From Mesorhizobium japonicum MAFF 303099 (GTDB lineage: Bacteria; Pseudomonadota; Alphaproteobacteria; Rhizobiales; Rhizobiaceae), in assembly GCF_000009625.1 (NCBI RefSeq), contig NC_002678.2:682001-746000 (forward strand): DNA of 64,000 nt, written 5' to 3'. A model generated the notes under the pieces. The model was given only the letters and a program-made list of their open reading frames with translations, searched no databases and was not told where the DNA came from. This document shows, in pieces, positions 27,414-36,855 of the stretch (its first letter is position 1; each line of letters opens with the position of its first letter). Both the position numbers and the translations under genes were made by a program.

Positions 27414-30227
27414 ATGATGACCACAGCACTTACCCCCTTCTCGGCCCGTCATATCGGTCCTGGCGTGAACGATGTCAGAGCCATGCTTGCGGTGATCGGC
27501 GTTCCCTCCGTCGAGACGCTGATCAGCCAGGCCGTACCGCAGTCGATTCGCCTCGACCTGCCGCTGACCTTGCCCGCGCCGGCCAGCGAAGCCGAAGCAC
27601 TGGCCGAATTGTCGGCCATCATGGCGAAGAACACGGTGCTGAAGAGCTTCATCGGCGCCGGCTATCACGGCGTCCACGTGCCGCCGGTCATCCAGCGCAA
27701 TCTGTTCGAGAATCCGGCCTGGTACACGGCCTACACGCCCTATCAGGCCGAGATCAGCCAGGGCCGTCTGGAAATGCTGTTCAACTTCCAGACCTTGGTC
27801 ACCGAATTGACCGGGCTGCCGGTGGCATCCGCCTCGCTGCTCGATGAGGCCACCGCTGTCGCCGAAGCGGTCGGCATTGCGCTGCGCCACCACCGCGACA
27901 AGCGCACCAAGGTGGCGTTCGCCGGCACGCCGCACCCGCAGACGCTGGATGTGGTGCGCACCCGTGCCGAACCGCTCGGCATCGAGATTGACGGCGAGAC
28001 GATCGACGACAACACCGCTGCCCTGCTCGTCTCCTGGCCCGACACCCTTGGCGTCTATGGCGACCACAAGGCCGCGATCGACAAGGCCCGCGCCGCTGGC
28101 GCGCTGGTCGTCTTCATCGCCGATCCACTCGGCCTGACGCTGACCGATGCGCCGGCGAAACTCGGCGCCGACATCGCCGTCGGGCCGATGCAGCGCTTTG
28201 GCGTGCCGATGGGCTTTGGCGGCCCGCACGCCGCCTATTGCGCCGTTTCCGACAGGCTGACCCGGCTGATGCCCGGCCGCCTCGTCGGCCAGTCGACCGA
28301 CAGCAAGGGCCGGCCCGGCTACCGCCTGGCCTTGCAGACGCGAGAACAGCATATCCGCCGCGACAAGGCGACCTCCAACATCTGCACCGCGCAGGCGCTG
28401 CTCGCCAACATGGCAACGGCCTATGCCATCTGGCACGGCCCGGCCGGGCTGCAGGCGATTGCCGGGCGCATCCACGCGCTGGCCAACCGCCTGGCGAGCG
28501 GCCTCAAGGCGGCGGGCGTTTCGGTGCTCGGCGCCAGCCGCTTCGACACGGTGACGGTGGAGGCGAAAGGCAAGGCCGCGGAGATCGCCGAAGCCGCCGA
28601 AAAGACCGGCCGGTTGCTGCGCGTCCTCGACGCCGACCATGTCGGCATCGCCTTCGACGAGACCTCGACCGATGCGGATCTCGATGCAATCGCTTCCCTG
28701 TTCGGTGCCAAGGCTGCCCCCTCGGCCGACAGCACCGTCCCTGGCAAGCCGCGCGGAAAAGAGTTTCTGACCCAGCCCGTCTTCAACGAGAACAAGTCGG
28801 AAACCGACATGATGCGCCTGCTGCGCCGGTTGGCCGACAAGGATCTGGCGCTCGACCGCTCCATGATCCCGCTCGGATCCTGCACCATGAAGCTTAACGC
28901 GGCGGCCGAAATGATGCCGGTGAGCTGGCCAAGCATCGCCGATCTGCATCCCTTCGCGCCGGCCAGCCATTCGGCCGGCTATCGCGCCATGATCGGCGAA
29001 CTGGAAGGCTGGCTGTCCGAAATCACCGGCTTCGACGCGGTCAGCCTGCAGCCCAATGCCGGCAGCCAGGGCGAATATGCCGGCCTGCTCGCCATCCGCG
29101 CCTATCACCGCTCGCGCGGCGAAGGGCATCGCACGGTCTGCCTGATCCCCTCCTCCGCGCATGGCACCAATCCGGCAAGCGCGGCGATGGCCGGCATGAG
29201 CGTTGTTGTCGTGCGCTGCCTGGAGGACGGTAACATCGACATGGACGATATGCGGGCCAAAGCCAACGAGCATTCCAAGAATCTCGCCGCGCTGATGTTC
29301 ACCTATCCCTCGACACATGGCGTCTACGAAGAAGGCGCCCGCCATCTCTGCGCCCTGATCCATGAGCATGGCGGCCAGGTCTATTTCGACGGCGCCAACC
29401 TCAACGCGCTGGTCGCGCTCGCCCGACCCGCCGATATCGGCGCCGATGTCTGCCATATGAACCTGCACAAGACCTTCTGCATTCCGCATGGCGGCGGTGG
29501 CCCCGGCGTCGGCCCGATCGGCGTCAAGGCACATCTGAAGCCTTATCTGCCGGGCCATGTCACAGAAGGCTCGGCGCATGCCGTGTCTGCGGCACCGTTC
29601 GGCAGCGCTTCCATCCTGCCGATCACCTGGATGTATATCCGCATGATGGGCGCCGCTGGACTGAAGCAGGCAACGGAGACCGCCATCATCTCGGCCAACT
29701 ACGTGGCGACACGGCTCGCGCCGCACTTCCCGCTGCTCTACAAGGGCCGGCACGATCGCATCGCGCATGAATGCATCCTCGACACCCGCGTGCTCAAGGA
29801 GAGCGCAGGCATCAGCGTCGACGATATCGCCAAGCGCCTCATCGACTATGGCTTCCACGCGCCGACCATGTCGTTTCCGGTCGCCGGCACGTTGATGGTC
29901 GAGCCGACGGAATCCGAGCCGAAGCGCGAACTCGACCGCTTCTGCGAGGCGATGATCGCCATTGCCGGCGAAGCCGCGAAAGTCGCCAGGGGTGACTGGC
30001 CCTTGGCCGACAACCCGCTGGTCAACGCGCCGCACACCGCCGCCGAGACACTGGCCGGCCAGTGGACCCATCCCTACTCGCGCCTGGAAGCGGCCTATCC
30101 CGCGGGCGACGCCGATACGGCGGCCAAGTACTGGCCGCCGGTGTCGCGCATCGACAATGTCGCCGGCGACCGCAATCTGGTCTGCTCCTGCCCGCCTTTG
30201 TCGGATTATCTGGGAGCAGCCGAATAG
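27414..30227 (+). CDS. gcvP: Glycine dehydrogenase (decarboxylating), P protein
   Basis: 937 residues, a single-chain P protein with both homologous halves (N half with [15 protein letters not shown] and the C half from about residue 455, [20 protein letters not shown]). The PLP Lys is in [19 protein letters not shown]. It decarboxylates glycine and loads the H protein. It starts 14 bp after gcvH and closes the operon. It is convergent with the diguanylate cyclase gene, with only 12 bp between stop codons. Confidence 0.97.
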   Translation: MMTTALTPFSARHIGPGVNDVRAMLAVIGVPSVETLISQAVPQSIRLDLPLTLPAPASEAEALAELSAIMAKNTVLKSFIGAGYHGVHVPPVIQRNLFENPAWYTAYTPYQAEISQGRLEMLFNFQTLVTELTGLPVASASLLDEATAVAEAVGIALRHHRDKRTKVAFAGTPHPQTLDVVRTRAEPLGIEIDGETIDDNTAALLVSWPDTLGVYGDHKAAIDKARAAGALVVFIADPLGLTLTDAPAKLGADIAVGPMQRFGVPMGFGGPHAAYCAVSDRLTRLMPGRLVGQSTDSKGRPGYRLALQTREQHIRRDKATSNICTAQALLANMATAYAIWHGPAGLQAIAGRIHALANRLASGLKAAGVSVLGASRFDTVTVEAKGKAAEIAEAAEKTGRLLRVLDADHVGIAFDETSTDADLDAIASLFGAKAAPSADSTVPGKPRGKEFLTQPVFNENKSETDMMRLLRRLADKDLALDRSMIPLGSCTMKLNAAAEMMPVSWPSIADLHPFAPASHSAGYRAMIGELEGWLSEITGFDAVSLQPNAGSQGEYAGLLAIRAYHRSRGEGHRTVCLIPSSAHGTNPASAAMAGMSVVVVRCLEDGNIDMDDMRAKANEHSKNLAALMFTYPSTHGVYEEGARHLCALIHEHGGQVYFDGANLNALVALARPADIGADVCHMNLHKTFCIPHGGGGPGVGPIGVKAHLKPYLPGHVTEGSAHAVSAAPFGSASILPITWMYIRMMGAAGLKQATETAIISANYVATRLAPHFPLLYKGRHDRIAHECILDTRVLKESAGISVDDIAKRLIDYGFHAPTMSFPVAGTLMVEPTESEPKRELDRFCEAMIAIAGEAAKVARGDWPLADNPLVNAPHTAAETLAGQWTHPYSRLEAAYPAGDADTAAKYWPPVSRIDNVAGDRNLVCSCPPLSDYLGAAE

Positions 30228-30239
30228 CAGCCTCTCGGC

Positions 30240-31415
30240 CTACGCAGAGCGCAAGGCCGGCTTGACCGGTTCGGCCTTGCCCATTCTTTTGCGGCTGACA
30301 ACGCAGTTTCGGCCGGCGCGCTTGGCCGCATAGAGCGCGGCGTCCGCCTCGGCCAGGACCTCGTCGAGGCTGCTGCCGTCAGCGCCGCCAAAGCCGATGC
30401 CGCCGCTGACCGTGCTGCGCAATGGGCCGAGCGGGGTAGGAACGATCTCGGTGCCGAAGGCGACGCCGATCTTGCTGGCGAGATCATGGGCGCGCTCTTC
30501 CGTCATCCGCGACATGACGATGGCGAACTCCTCGCCGCCCAGGCGAAAGGCGTCGACGCCGGTCCTGGCATATTTCCGGATGACGGCGGCGAAGCGGCAC
30601 AGCACCTGGTCCCCGACCGGGTGACCGTAGATGTCGTTCGTCCTCTTGAAGTGATCGAGATCGAACATGACGACCGCCATGAACGGACCGAAGGGCCGCT
30701 CGCCGTGGAGGGACATCAACCCACGACGGTTCATCAGCCCGGTCAATGGATCGGTCATCGTCTCGGCCTTCAGTTCGATCTGCGCCTGCAAATGGTGCAG
30801 CGAGAGCGTCAGGGCGCCCAGACCCGTCATGCAGGCCACCGCCACGACGGAATTCAGACGTTCGGCCCAGTTGTCAGGCGCCGCCCCGAGCGCCCATTGC
30901 CCCTTCGCCATCAGAACCACGCCGCAAAGGGCAAACGACACCGCGCAGGTGCCACTCAGGAACGAAACCACCAGCAGGATCCGGCGGTCGTGGCTGCCAT
31001 TAACCCAGAACATGGCCCCGATCGTCGACAGCAGCACGGTCACCGTCGCGTAGGTGACGATGAAGCCGACACCGTCAAGGCCGAGGAAGGTAAAGGCGGC
31101 GCAGACTGCCATGGCGGCAAGCGTCGGCACGATCACTCGTCTATGATCCGGTACGCCGAGATACTGCATGGCCGAAAGGCAGATAATCAGGAAGCCCAGG
31201 CTGAGCAGCGCCAGCGCGATCTGGCAAAGCAGCGGATCGGGCTCCTTGGTGTAACGCCAGAACAGGATCACATGCGCGACAAGCACGAGGATGCCGCACG
31301 CCACCGTCAGCACGAAACGCGCCCGCGGCGCGGTGAGCCAGATGGCAAACATGGTGACGGCCAGGCATGTGCCCGACAGCGCGGCCGCGAGCAGGAGCGA
31401 ACTGAAATCCAGCAT
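30240..31415 (-). CDS. Membrane-bound diguanylate cyclase
   Basis: 391 residues. About six N-terminal hydrophobic helices (residues 1-205) form a membrane sensor without a named domain. They are followed by a GGDEF domain (TMTDPLTGLMNRRGL, DLDHFKRTNDIYGHPVGD). The catalytic loop RLGGEEF is intact, so cyclase activity is expected. The position of the RxxD product-inhibition site reads TGVD, so feedback control is probably lost. This is the second c-di-GMP synthase in the window after pleD, next to the tad pilus region. Confidence 0.9.
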   Translation of the reverse strand: MLDFSSLLLAAALSGTCLAVTMFAIWLTAPRARFVLTVACGILVLVAHVILFWRYTKEPDPLLCQIALALLSLGFLIICLSAMQYLGVPDHRRVIVPTLAAMAVCAAFTFLGLDGVGFIVTYATVTVLLSTIGAMFWVNGSHDRRILLVVSFLSGTCAVSFALCGVVLMAKGQWALGAAPDNWAERLNSVVAVACMTGLGALTLSLHHLQAQIELKAETMTDPLTGLMNRRGLMSLHGERPFGPFMAVVMFDLDHFKRTNDIYGHPVGDQVLCRFAAVIRKYARTGVDAFRLGGEEFAIVMSRMTEERAHDLASKIGVAFGTEIVPTPLGPLRSTVSGGIGFGGADGSSLDEVLAEADAALYAAKRAGRNCVVSRKRMGKAEPVKPALRSA

Positions 31416-31589
31416 ATCGGGCGGGGGCCTCTCCAGCGTCGGCGGTTACGCCGCATTCTAGGTCACCGGCAGCCCTCGAACATGGCTTTCAGCAGGTCTT
31501 TCGACCCAAGCTGCGTTTAGGGTTTACAAAGCGTCGACAGTGCCTGTCCGGAAATCGGCCCCTTGGCCAGCGCGAGGATCAAACGCGCA

Positions 31590-32063
31590 TCAGCCCTTGT
31601 TCAGCAAGGCGAGATTGGCGTTGACGACCGTCGGGTCGGCCATGCCGGCCTTCGCCTCGAGCAGCAGAGCCCTGGCCTTCTTCTTGTTGCCGCGCAGCAG
31701 TTGCGAATAGCCCATATTGTTGACGATCTGCGGCTTGCGGCCGGCGACCTTCAAGAGCTGGCCATAGGCGCGGTCGGCGAAGTCGAAGCGGCCGAGCTCG
31801 TCATAGGAGGCGGCCAGCCCCATCCAGGCCTCCGCATTGTCGGCCTTCAGCTCGACGGCCTTGCGGAAATGCTGTTCGGCGAGACCATAATTGGCGTCGC
31901 GAAACTGCGCCTTGCCCTGTGCCAGGTCGGATGTGTCGACATCCTTCGCCTTCGGCTGGATCGCGGTCGTCTTGGTCGTGTCGACGTTGTTGTTCGTCGT
32001 ACACCCGGTGATCATCAGGACGGCCGCCATCATGGCCGCCGCCGCAAATTGTGTCTGACGCAT
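31590..32063 (-). CDS. tadD: TPR-repeat lipoprotein, TadD-like
   Basis: 157 residues. A lipoprotein signal peptide ends LMITGC-TTNNN. Two or three tetratricopeptide repeats follow (NYGLAEQHFRKAVELKADNA, AWMGLAASYDELGRFDFADR, NNMGYSQLLRGNKKKARALL). TadD proteins are outer-membrane pilotins of the tad secretion system. The gene is on the same strand as the tad/cpa cluster but lies about 2.9 kb beyond tadC, after three unrelated genes. The TadD assignment rests on domain layout and proximity. Confidence 0.75.
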   Translation of the reverse strand: MRQTQFAAAAMMAAVLMITGCTTNNNVDTTKTTAIQPKAKDVDTSDLAQGKAQFRDANYGLAEQHFRKAVELKADNAEAWMGLAASYDELGRFDFADRAYGQLLKVAGRKPQIVNNMGYSQLLRGNKKKARALLLEAKAGMADPTVVNANLALLNKG

Positions 32064-32222
32064 GCCCTGCCCCGTCGCCCGATTTGCCGGGTCGTTCTTC
32101 AGGTAAAGACATTAGAGCAAAGCGATTAAGCTTCGGTGCCGAAATGCAGCTAAGATTTGGTTTCCGCAATACCGGCCATTAACCACTAGGTCCCAACGCC
32201 TCAAGCGGACGCGGGGGCGGTC

Positions 32223-33050
32223 TCACGGCGGGTCCATTGCCTTGAGTGCGGCCGGAACCGGGTAGCGGCTGCCGTCATAGCGCAGCTGGTAGGTCCGGCT
32301 CACCGATTTGCCGGGGTGGGACTGGCACTCGCCATCCTTGTCGGGGAGCGGCTCGTCGGTATCCTGCCGTTCGACCGCGATGATGTCATGGTAGCCGCGA
32401 TGGATCGTCGGGCTCATCGCCAGGCTGACCTGGCTGGAATGAAAGGATCCCGCGCAACTGGTGTCGCCTTCGCCGCCATGGCCGGCCACGGCAAGCCCGT
32501 CGAGCACCGCTTGCAGCGCATTTCCGGCGATGGCGTAGAGCCGCAGGTCGGTTTCGTTGAAAGGATTGGGCTGTGAATGATTGGCCATGTCGATGCGCAG
32601 GCCGAAGGCGGTGACGCCGGGCGCCAGCCCATAGCGCGCGGTATCGAATTCGATGCCTCGGATGGCGACGGCATCGTCATTCATCAACTTGGGCTGGAGC
32701 AGGCGCTGGCGTACCTGCAAGGTCTTCCTGTCGACGACGAGAAGCTCGATGTCGCCAACATGCTGGCCGTCGACAGATTGGGCGCTGTCGATCAGCGGCA
32801 CCGCGACCAGCAGAAGATCATTATGGGCAGGCCAGACCTTGCAGACCAGGCCAGGCATACCGTCCTGCGGGACCGCAAGCGTGATGCTGGTATGCGGTTC
32901 GAGCGTGAACGAGCGGCCGTCGGCGCTTTTTTGAACCTTGGGATAAGCCTGCCGCAACAGCGCGGCAGCATCGCCGCAATCGTCGGCCGCGGCCAAAGCG
33001 GGCCACAGGCTGGCTGCGGCAAGAGCGGCGGCACACAACAATATTCGCAT
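32223..33050 (-). CDS. Exported protein of unknown function
   Basis: 275 residues. The Sec signal peptide is MRILLCAAALAAASLWPALA-A. Six Cys codons in the precursor (for example in ADDCGDAA, GLVCKVW, DTSCAGSF, GECQSHP) could form disulfides in the periplasm. No domain is recognised. ATG 33050 is preceded by a GAGA-type site. It lies between the TPR lipoprotein and the LytTR regulator, inside what would otherwise be a continuous tad region. Confidence 0.7.
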   Translation of the reverse strand: MRILLCAAALAAASLWPALAAADDCGDAAALLRQAYPKVQKSADGRSFTLEPHTSITLAVPQDGMPGLVCKVWPAHNDLLLVAVPLIDSAQSVDGQHVGDIELLVVDRKTLQVRQRLLQPKLMNDDAVAIRGIEFDTARYGLAPGVTAFGLRIDMANHSQPNPFNETDLRLYAIAGNALQAVLDGLAVAGHGGEGDTSCAGSFHSSQVSLAMSPTIHRGYHDIIAVERQDTDEPLPDKDGECQSHPGKSVSRTYQLRYDGSRYPVPAALKAMDPP

Positions 33051-33196
33051 GGGATTCTCACGTCGCGGGCCGCGTTCAGGCAGGACAATGGTTGTCCGTC
33101 ACCGCTCCGGATTTGTCGACTCTCATTTGCTGATTTTGCAGATGCCGACGGTTTTTGAACCGCCAGTTCCTTGCCGATCTTCGACAGCGGCGCCTG

Positions 33197-34042
33197 CTAC
33201 TTCTGTTTTAGCCGACGCAGCGCCTCCGGGAAGCGGCGCGAGAGGGGCGCCTCGCAGCCGCCGGGGAGATCCAGGTGCATGTCACCCGAGCCGGCGGGGC
33301 GAAGGCCTGTTACGCGCGCCCTGTTGACCAACCAAGATCGATGCGTGCGTTCGAAGCCGGATGGGACCAGTCGTTCCGCATAGGAGGTAAGCGTCCCGCG
33401 AACGAGCAGCCGCCGTCCGTCTTCCAGGAGCACTTCCACATAGTTGCCGGCGGCGCGTAGAGCCAATACCGCTCGCAGAGGGACGCGTATCGTACGCGCC
33501 CCAATGTCGATATCGAAAACGGGTTCACTCTCGAACCGCGGGGCGGCTTCGCGCCTGACGTTCTCTGCGCGCGAGCGGAAGGCGGCCAGGCAAGCCGCGA
33601 TGATCAGGTAAGTCAGCAAATCCTTCCGATATTCATAGAGCCAATCGCCGAGCTCAAATTGATAGTGGGCACCCATCACGCCATAGATGACCTTTCTGAG
33701 CGCCACCATGCCCAGCACATGTTGCGCCGAGAAGCAGAGACTGGCCAAGGCGTGAACCAATGCCACGCCGCCCCAGTGCATCCGCCCTGGACTTGCGAGC
33801 CGCAGAGCCGACGCGATGATCCACACCGCGGCCAAAGCCGACACGCCGCTCGACGCCTCGGCTACGCTCGGGATCCACAGTGCGACGCCGGGGCCGTGAC
33901 GGAGCGAATTGTGCACGATGGTGAACACATTGGACAGATCGATCGCCGCTACGCCGGCCGCAATCATCCCAAATGATGCAGCATCCAGCGCAAATGGAGC
34001 GCCTTTTGTCACGTTGAGAATGCTATTCGGCCCAGCACTCAT
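33197..34042 (-). CDS. LytTR-domain regulator with N-terminal membrane helices
   Basis: 281 residues. Four hydrophobic helices occupy the first 155 or so residues. They are followed by a LytTR DNA-binding domain (IRVPLRAVLALRAAGNYVEV, LLVRGTLTSYAERL, FERTHRSWLVN). Such membrane-anchored LytTR proteins act as one-component regulators, often of the neighbouring gene. The divergent gene 144 bp away is a DUF2306 membrane protein and is the obvious candidate target. ATG 34042 has AGGGA upstream. Base composition here looks less GC-rich than the flanking tad genes. Confidence 0.83.
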   Translation of the reverse strand: MSAGPNSILNVTKGAPFALDAASFGMIAAGVAAIDLSNVFTIVHNSLRHGPGVALWIPSVAEASSGVSALAAVWIIASALRLASPGRMHWGGVALVHALASLCFSAQHVLGMVALRKVIYGVMGAHYQFELGDWLYEYRKDLLTYLIIAACLAAFRSRAENVRREAAPRFESEPVFDIDIGARTIRVPLRAVLALRAAGNYVEVLLEDGRRLLVRGTLTSYAERLVPSGFERTHRSWLVNRARVTGLRPAGSGDMHLDLPGGCEAPLSRRFPEALRRLKQK

Positions 34043-34186
34043 TGTTTCATCCCTGTTCTCGCGCCGGCGGTCCCGCGATCCTTGTCCGCCAGAACGGTTC
34101 AATCATACTGCGCCTTCTCCCTCCGGGGAAATACCCGCGATAAGACCAAACGGCTTGACCGATCGTAGCGGCAAGGTGCGAGACAG

Positions 34187-34846
34187 ATGCAGAAGAGGTA
34201 CATCCCTCGAATTGGGCGGGGCGTTATGGCCGTGCTCGCCACAGTCGTGGCCGTGCACGCCTTGCGATACTACGCCACATTGGACAACGTTTGGTTCGGC
34301 ATCGATCCGGGCATCAAGGCAGTGATACTGCACGTGCCGCTGCAAGCGTTGATTCACATGCTCATAGCCCCTGCCGCCTTGATGCTGGGACCATTCCAAT
34401 TCTACCCGCAGCTACGTGCGCGCCATCCGACGCTGCATCGTTGGTCCGGCCGAGTTTACGTCCTGGCGTGCGTTATAAGTGGAGCGGGAGCACTGGCCAC
34501 GTCACCATTTGCTTCGGGCGGCTGGGTCGCCGGTCTCGGCTTCGGGATTCTCGCGGTATTATGGATCGGCACGACGGTGGCCGCCTGGATTTCGGCCGTA
34601 TGGGCAGCGTTTGAGTGGCATCGGCTGCTTATGCGGTTCAGCTACGCGTTGACTTTCGCAGCCGTTGTCCTTCGCCTGCAGATTCCGATCGGTTACGCGT
34701 TGGGATACAGCAGCTATTCGAGCATGTCTCCGGTTCTGGCATTCACGTCGTGGATACCCAATATCTTGATAGTCGCCCTGTATTCGGCGTTAGAATCTCG
34801 GCGGCGTCTTCGGTTGTTCAACGAAGCTCCCGAAGCAAAAACATGA
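34187..34846 (+). CDS. DUF2306 membrane protein
   Basis: 219 residues, about six hydrophobic helices. Typical DUF2306 segments are MLGPFQFYPQLRARHPTLHR followed by WSGRVYVLACVISGAGAL, and later EWHRLLMRFSYALTFAAV. The conserved His residues resemble those of haem-binding or ferric-reductase-like membrane proteins, but the function is unknown. It is divergent from the LytTR regulator and ends about 70 bp before tadC. The pair interrupts the tad locus and is a likely acquired module. Confidence 0.82.
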   Translation: MQKRYIPRIGRGVMAVLATVVAVHALRYYATLDNVWFGIDPGIKAVILHVPLQALIHMLIAPAALMLGPFQFYPQLRARHPTLHRWSGRVYVLACVISGAGALATSPFASGGWVAGLGFGILAVLWIGTTVAAWISAVWAAFEWHRLLMRFSYALTFAAVVLRLQIPIGYALGYSSYSSMSPVLAFTSWIPNILIVALYSALESRRRLRLFNEAPEAKT

Positions 34847-34918
34847 ATTACGGTGGCAGTGCATCTTAACCCGTCGCTTGGGAGTAGGCACTATTCCAGG
34901 CAGCCACTTGGGCACATC

Positions 34919-35884
34919 CTAATGGCTACCCGTCATTTTGACGATGATCGGAATGATCGCGATCATCAGCACCACCGGCAGGATGCATACCGTCACCGGT
35001 ATCGACATCTTGGCCGGCAAGGCATGTGCCTTTTCCTCGGCCAGCGACATGCGCTTGTGGCGCATTTCGTCGGAGAAGACGCGCAACGCGCCTGACAGGC
35101 TGGTGCCGAGTTCCTTCGACTGCTGCAGCAGCGTGGCGAAGGAGCGAACTTCGTCCAGGCTGAGGCGGTCGGCGAGTGCCTTCAGCGCATCGTCGAGGCT
35201 GCGCCCTGCCCTCAGTTCCAGCGACACAAGCTGCAAATTCTGGCTGAGCGCGGGATAGGTCTTTGCGAGTTCCTTCGAGACGCGCTCGATACCGGCTTCC
35301 ATGCTCATGCCGGCATCCGAACAGACGATCATCAGATCCATGAAGTCGGGAAAGCCGTTGCGGTATTCGCGCATCTTTTCCCGCACCTGCTGGGTCAGCA
35401 CCAGGCCGGGCAGGAAATAGCCGGCCACGCCCGACAGGATGACGAACGCCCAGCGGCTGGTCATCGTCGCTTCGGCACTGGCCAGCCACTGGTTGAGGAC
35501 AAAGGCGCCTATCGCGCCGCCGACCAGCGCCGAAAAGCGAATGATGAAGAACGTGCCGACGGCGCGCGGCTCCATATAGCCGGCCTGGATCAGCTTCATG
35601 CGCAACCGGGCGACATTTTCCGGATCGCTCTTGGCGTAGAATTCCTGCGCCCGCTTCACCGCCCTTTCGCGCACGACATTGGCGTTCTTCTTCTGCGGCG
35701 GCTCGGGCTTCGCGGCCATGGCGCCATGGTCGACCTTGAGCCGGCGCTTCACGTCGTTGCGGTCGCCCTTCGCCGCCACCATCGGCCAGGCGACCGCGAC
35801 GCTGCCCAGGACCAAAAGCAGGATCGCCACCGGCATCAGGGAGGTCGGTGCGAGCGAGGCGAGGAATTCGATGAAGCCCTGCAT
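34919..35884 (-). CDS. tadC: Tad pilus inner-membrane platform protein TadC
   Basis: 321 residues with a GspF/T2SSF domain (RNGFPDFMDLMIVCSDAGMS through GTSLSGALRVFSDEMRHKRM) and hydrophobic helices at the N-terminus, middle and C-terminus (PVTVCILPVVLMIAIIPII). With TadB it forms the inner-membrane platform of the tight-adherence pilus. It starts 1 bp after the tadB stop codon, so it is tightly coupled. Confidence 0.92.
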   Translation of the reverse strand: MQGFIEFLASLAPTSLMPVAILLLVLGSVAVAWPMVAAKGDRNDVKRRLKVDHGAMAAKPEPPQKKNANVVRERAVKRAQEFYAKSDPENVARLRMKLIQAGYMEPRAVGTFFIIRFSALVGGAIGAFVLNQWLASAEATMTSRWAFVILSGVAGYFLPGLVLTQQVREKMREYRNGFPDFMDLMIVCSDAGMSMEAGIERVSKELAKTYPALSQNLQLVSLELRAGRSLDDALKALADRLSLDEVRSFATLLQQSKELGTSLSGALRVFSDEMRHKRMSLAEEKAHALPAKMSIPVTVCILPVVLMIAIIPIIVKMTGSH

Positions 35885-35885
35885 G

Positions 35886-36851
35886 TCAGAACCTGAAATT
35901 CGACATTTTGAACATCATCAGATTGCCCAGCATCAGCCAGGTCACCGACCCGCCGATCAGGTACCAGGTCTTCGGCTCGTCCCAGACATCGCGGTAGAAG
36001 CCCGGCATCAGCGCCATGATGGCGGCAAACAGCAGCGCCGGTATCGCCGTCAGGATGTAGGCCGACATGCGGCCTTCGGTCGAGATGGCGCGCACCTTGC
36101 GGCGCAGCTTGCCGCGCTCGCGGATCGTCAATGCAAGGCCGTCGAGGATCTCGCGCAAATTGCCGCCCGAACTGGACTGGATGGAGACGGCGGTGATGAA
36201 CAGCGGCAGATCCTCATGGCCGACCCTGTCGAACAGCGAATTCAACGCCGAGACCAGGTCGGAGCCATAGGTCACCTCATCGGCGATGACGCCGAACTCG
36301 GTGCCGATCGGATCGGGCATTTCGCGCGACACCATGGCGATTGCCACCGGCACGGGGTGACCGGCCTTGAGGCCGCGCGTGATCAGCTCCAGCGCCTCGG
36401 GTAGCTGCATGCCGAAGCGCTTGAGCCGGCGCTTGCGCTTGGAGCGCATCACCATCACCGGCACCAGCGGCATCAGCACTACGAACAGGAGAAGCCCCAT
36501 CAGCAGCGGCAAGCCATGCCATATGGCGACCAGGGTCATGGCCATCGCCACGCCGGAGGTGATCATCAGGAATTTCGACAGCGGCATGATCATGCCCGAC
36601 TGCGTGCGCAGCGCGCGGAACCGGTCCGGCGAGAACAACGAGGTGCCCGCGTCGAGGCCGCGCTCCTTGCGCAGTTGGATCAGCACCTGCTCCTGGCTGA
36701 TCTTGCTTTCCTGCAGCTTCATGCGTCGGTTGATGGCGGTGCGCTTGTCGCTGCGGCCGGCATAGAGGAGATAGCAGGCCTCGGCGATCATGATGCCGGT
36801 AAGTGCTGCTCCGGCATAGACGACATAGATTGCGCTCAGCCCGTCGAACAC
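35886..36851 (-). CDS. tadB: Tad pilus inner-membrane platform protein TadB
   Basis: 321 residues with a GspF/T2SSF domain (FGMQLPEALELITRGLKAGH, SVQSSSGGN-type segment at SIQSSSGGNLREILDGLALT) and four hydrophobic helices. The start is GTG 36851 (VFDGLSAIYVVYAGAAL), with AGGAG 7 nt upstream and only 4 bp from the cpaF stop codon. Reading further upstream would run into cpaF and lacks signal. It partners TadC in the platform. Confidence 0.92.
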   Translation of the reverse strand: MFDGLSAIYVVYAGAALTGIMIAEACYLLYAGRSDKRTAINRRMKLQESKISQEQVLIQLRKERGLDAGTSLFSPDRFRALRTQSGMIMPLSKFLMITSGVAMAMTLVAIWHGLPLLMGLLLFVVLMPLVPVMVMRSKRKRRLKRFGMQLPEALELITRGLKAGHPVPVAIAMVSREMPDPIGTEFGVIADEVTYGSDLVSALNSLFDRVGHEDLPLFITAVSIQSSSGGNLREILDGLALTIRERGKLRRKVRAISTEGRMSAYILTAIPALLFAAIMALMPGFYRDVWDEPKTWYLIGGSVTWLMLGNLMMFKMSNFRF

Positions 36852-36855
36852 CTGG

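Noticed and set aside
27408..30071. Minus-strand open frame of 887 codons opposite gcvP
   Set aside because: gcvP is complete and clearly coding; the antisense frame has no start signal or recognisable domain.
34043..34186. LytTR direct-repeat boxes in the divergent gap
   Set aside because: AACGGTTCAAT and AACGGCTTGAC are similar but too far apart and too degenerate for a confident operator call.
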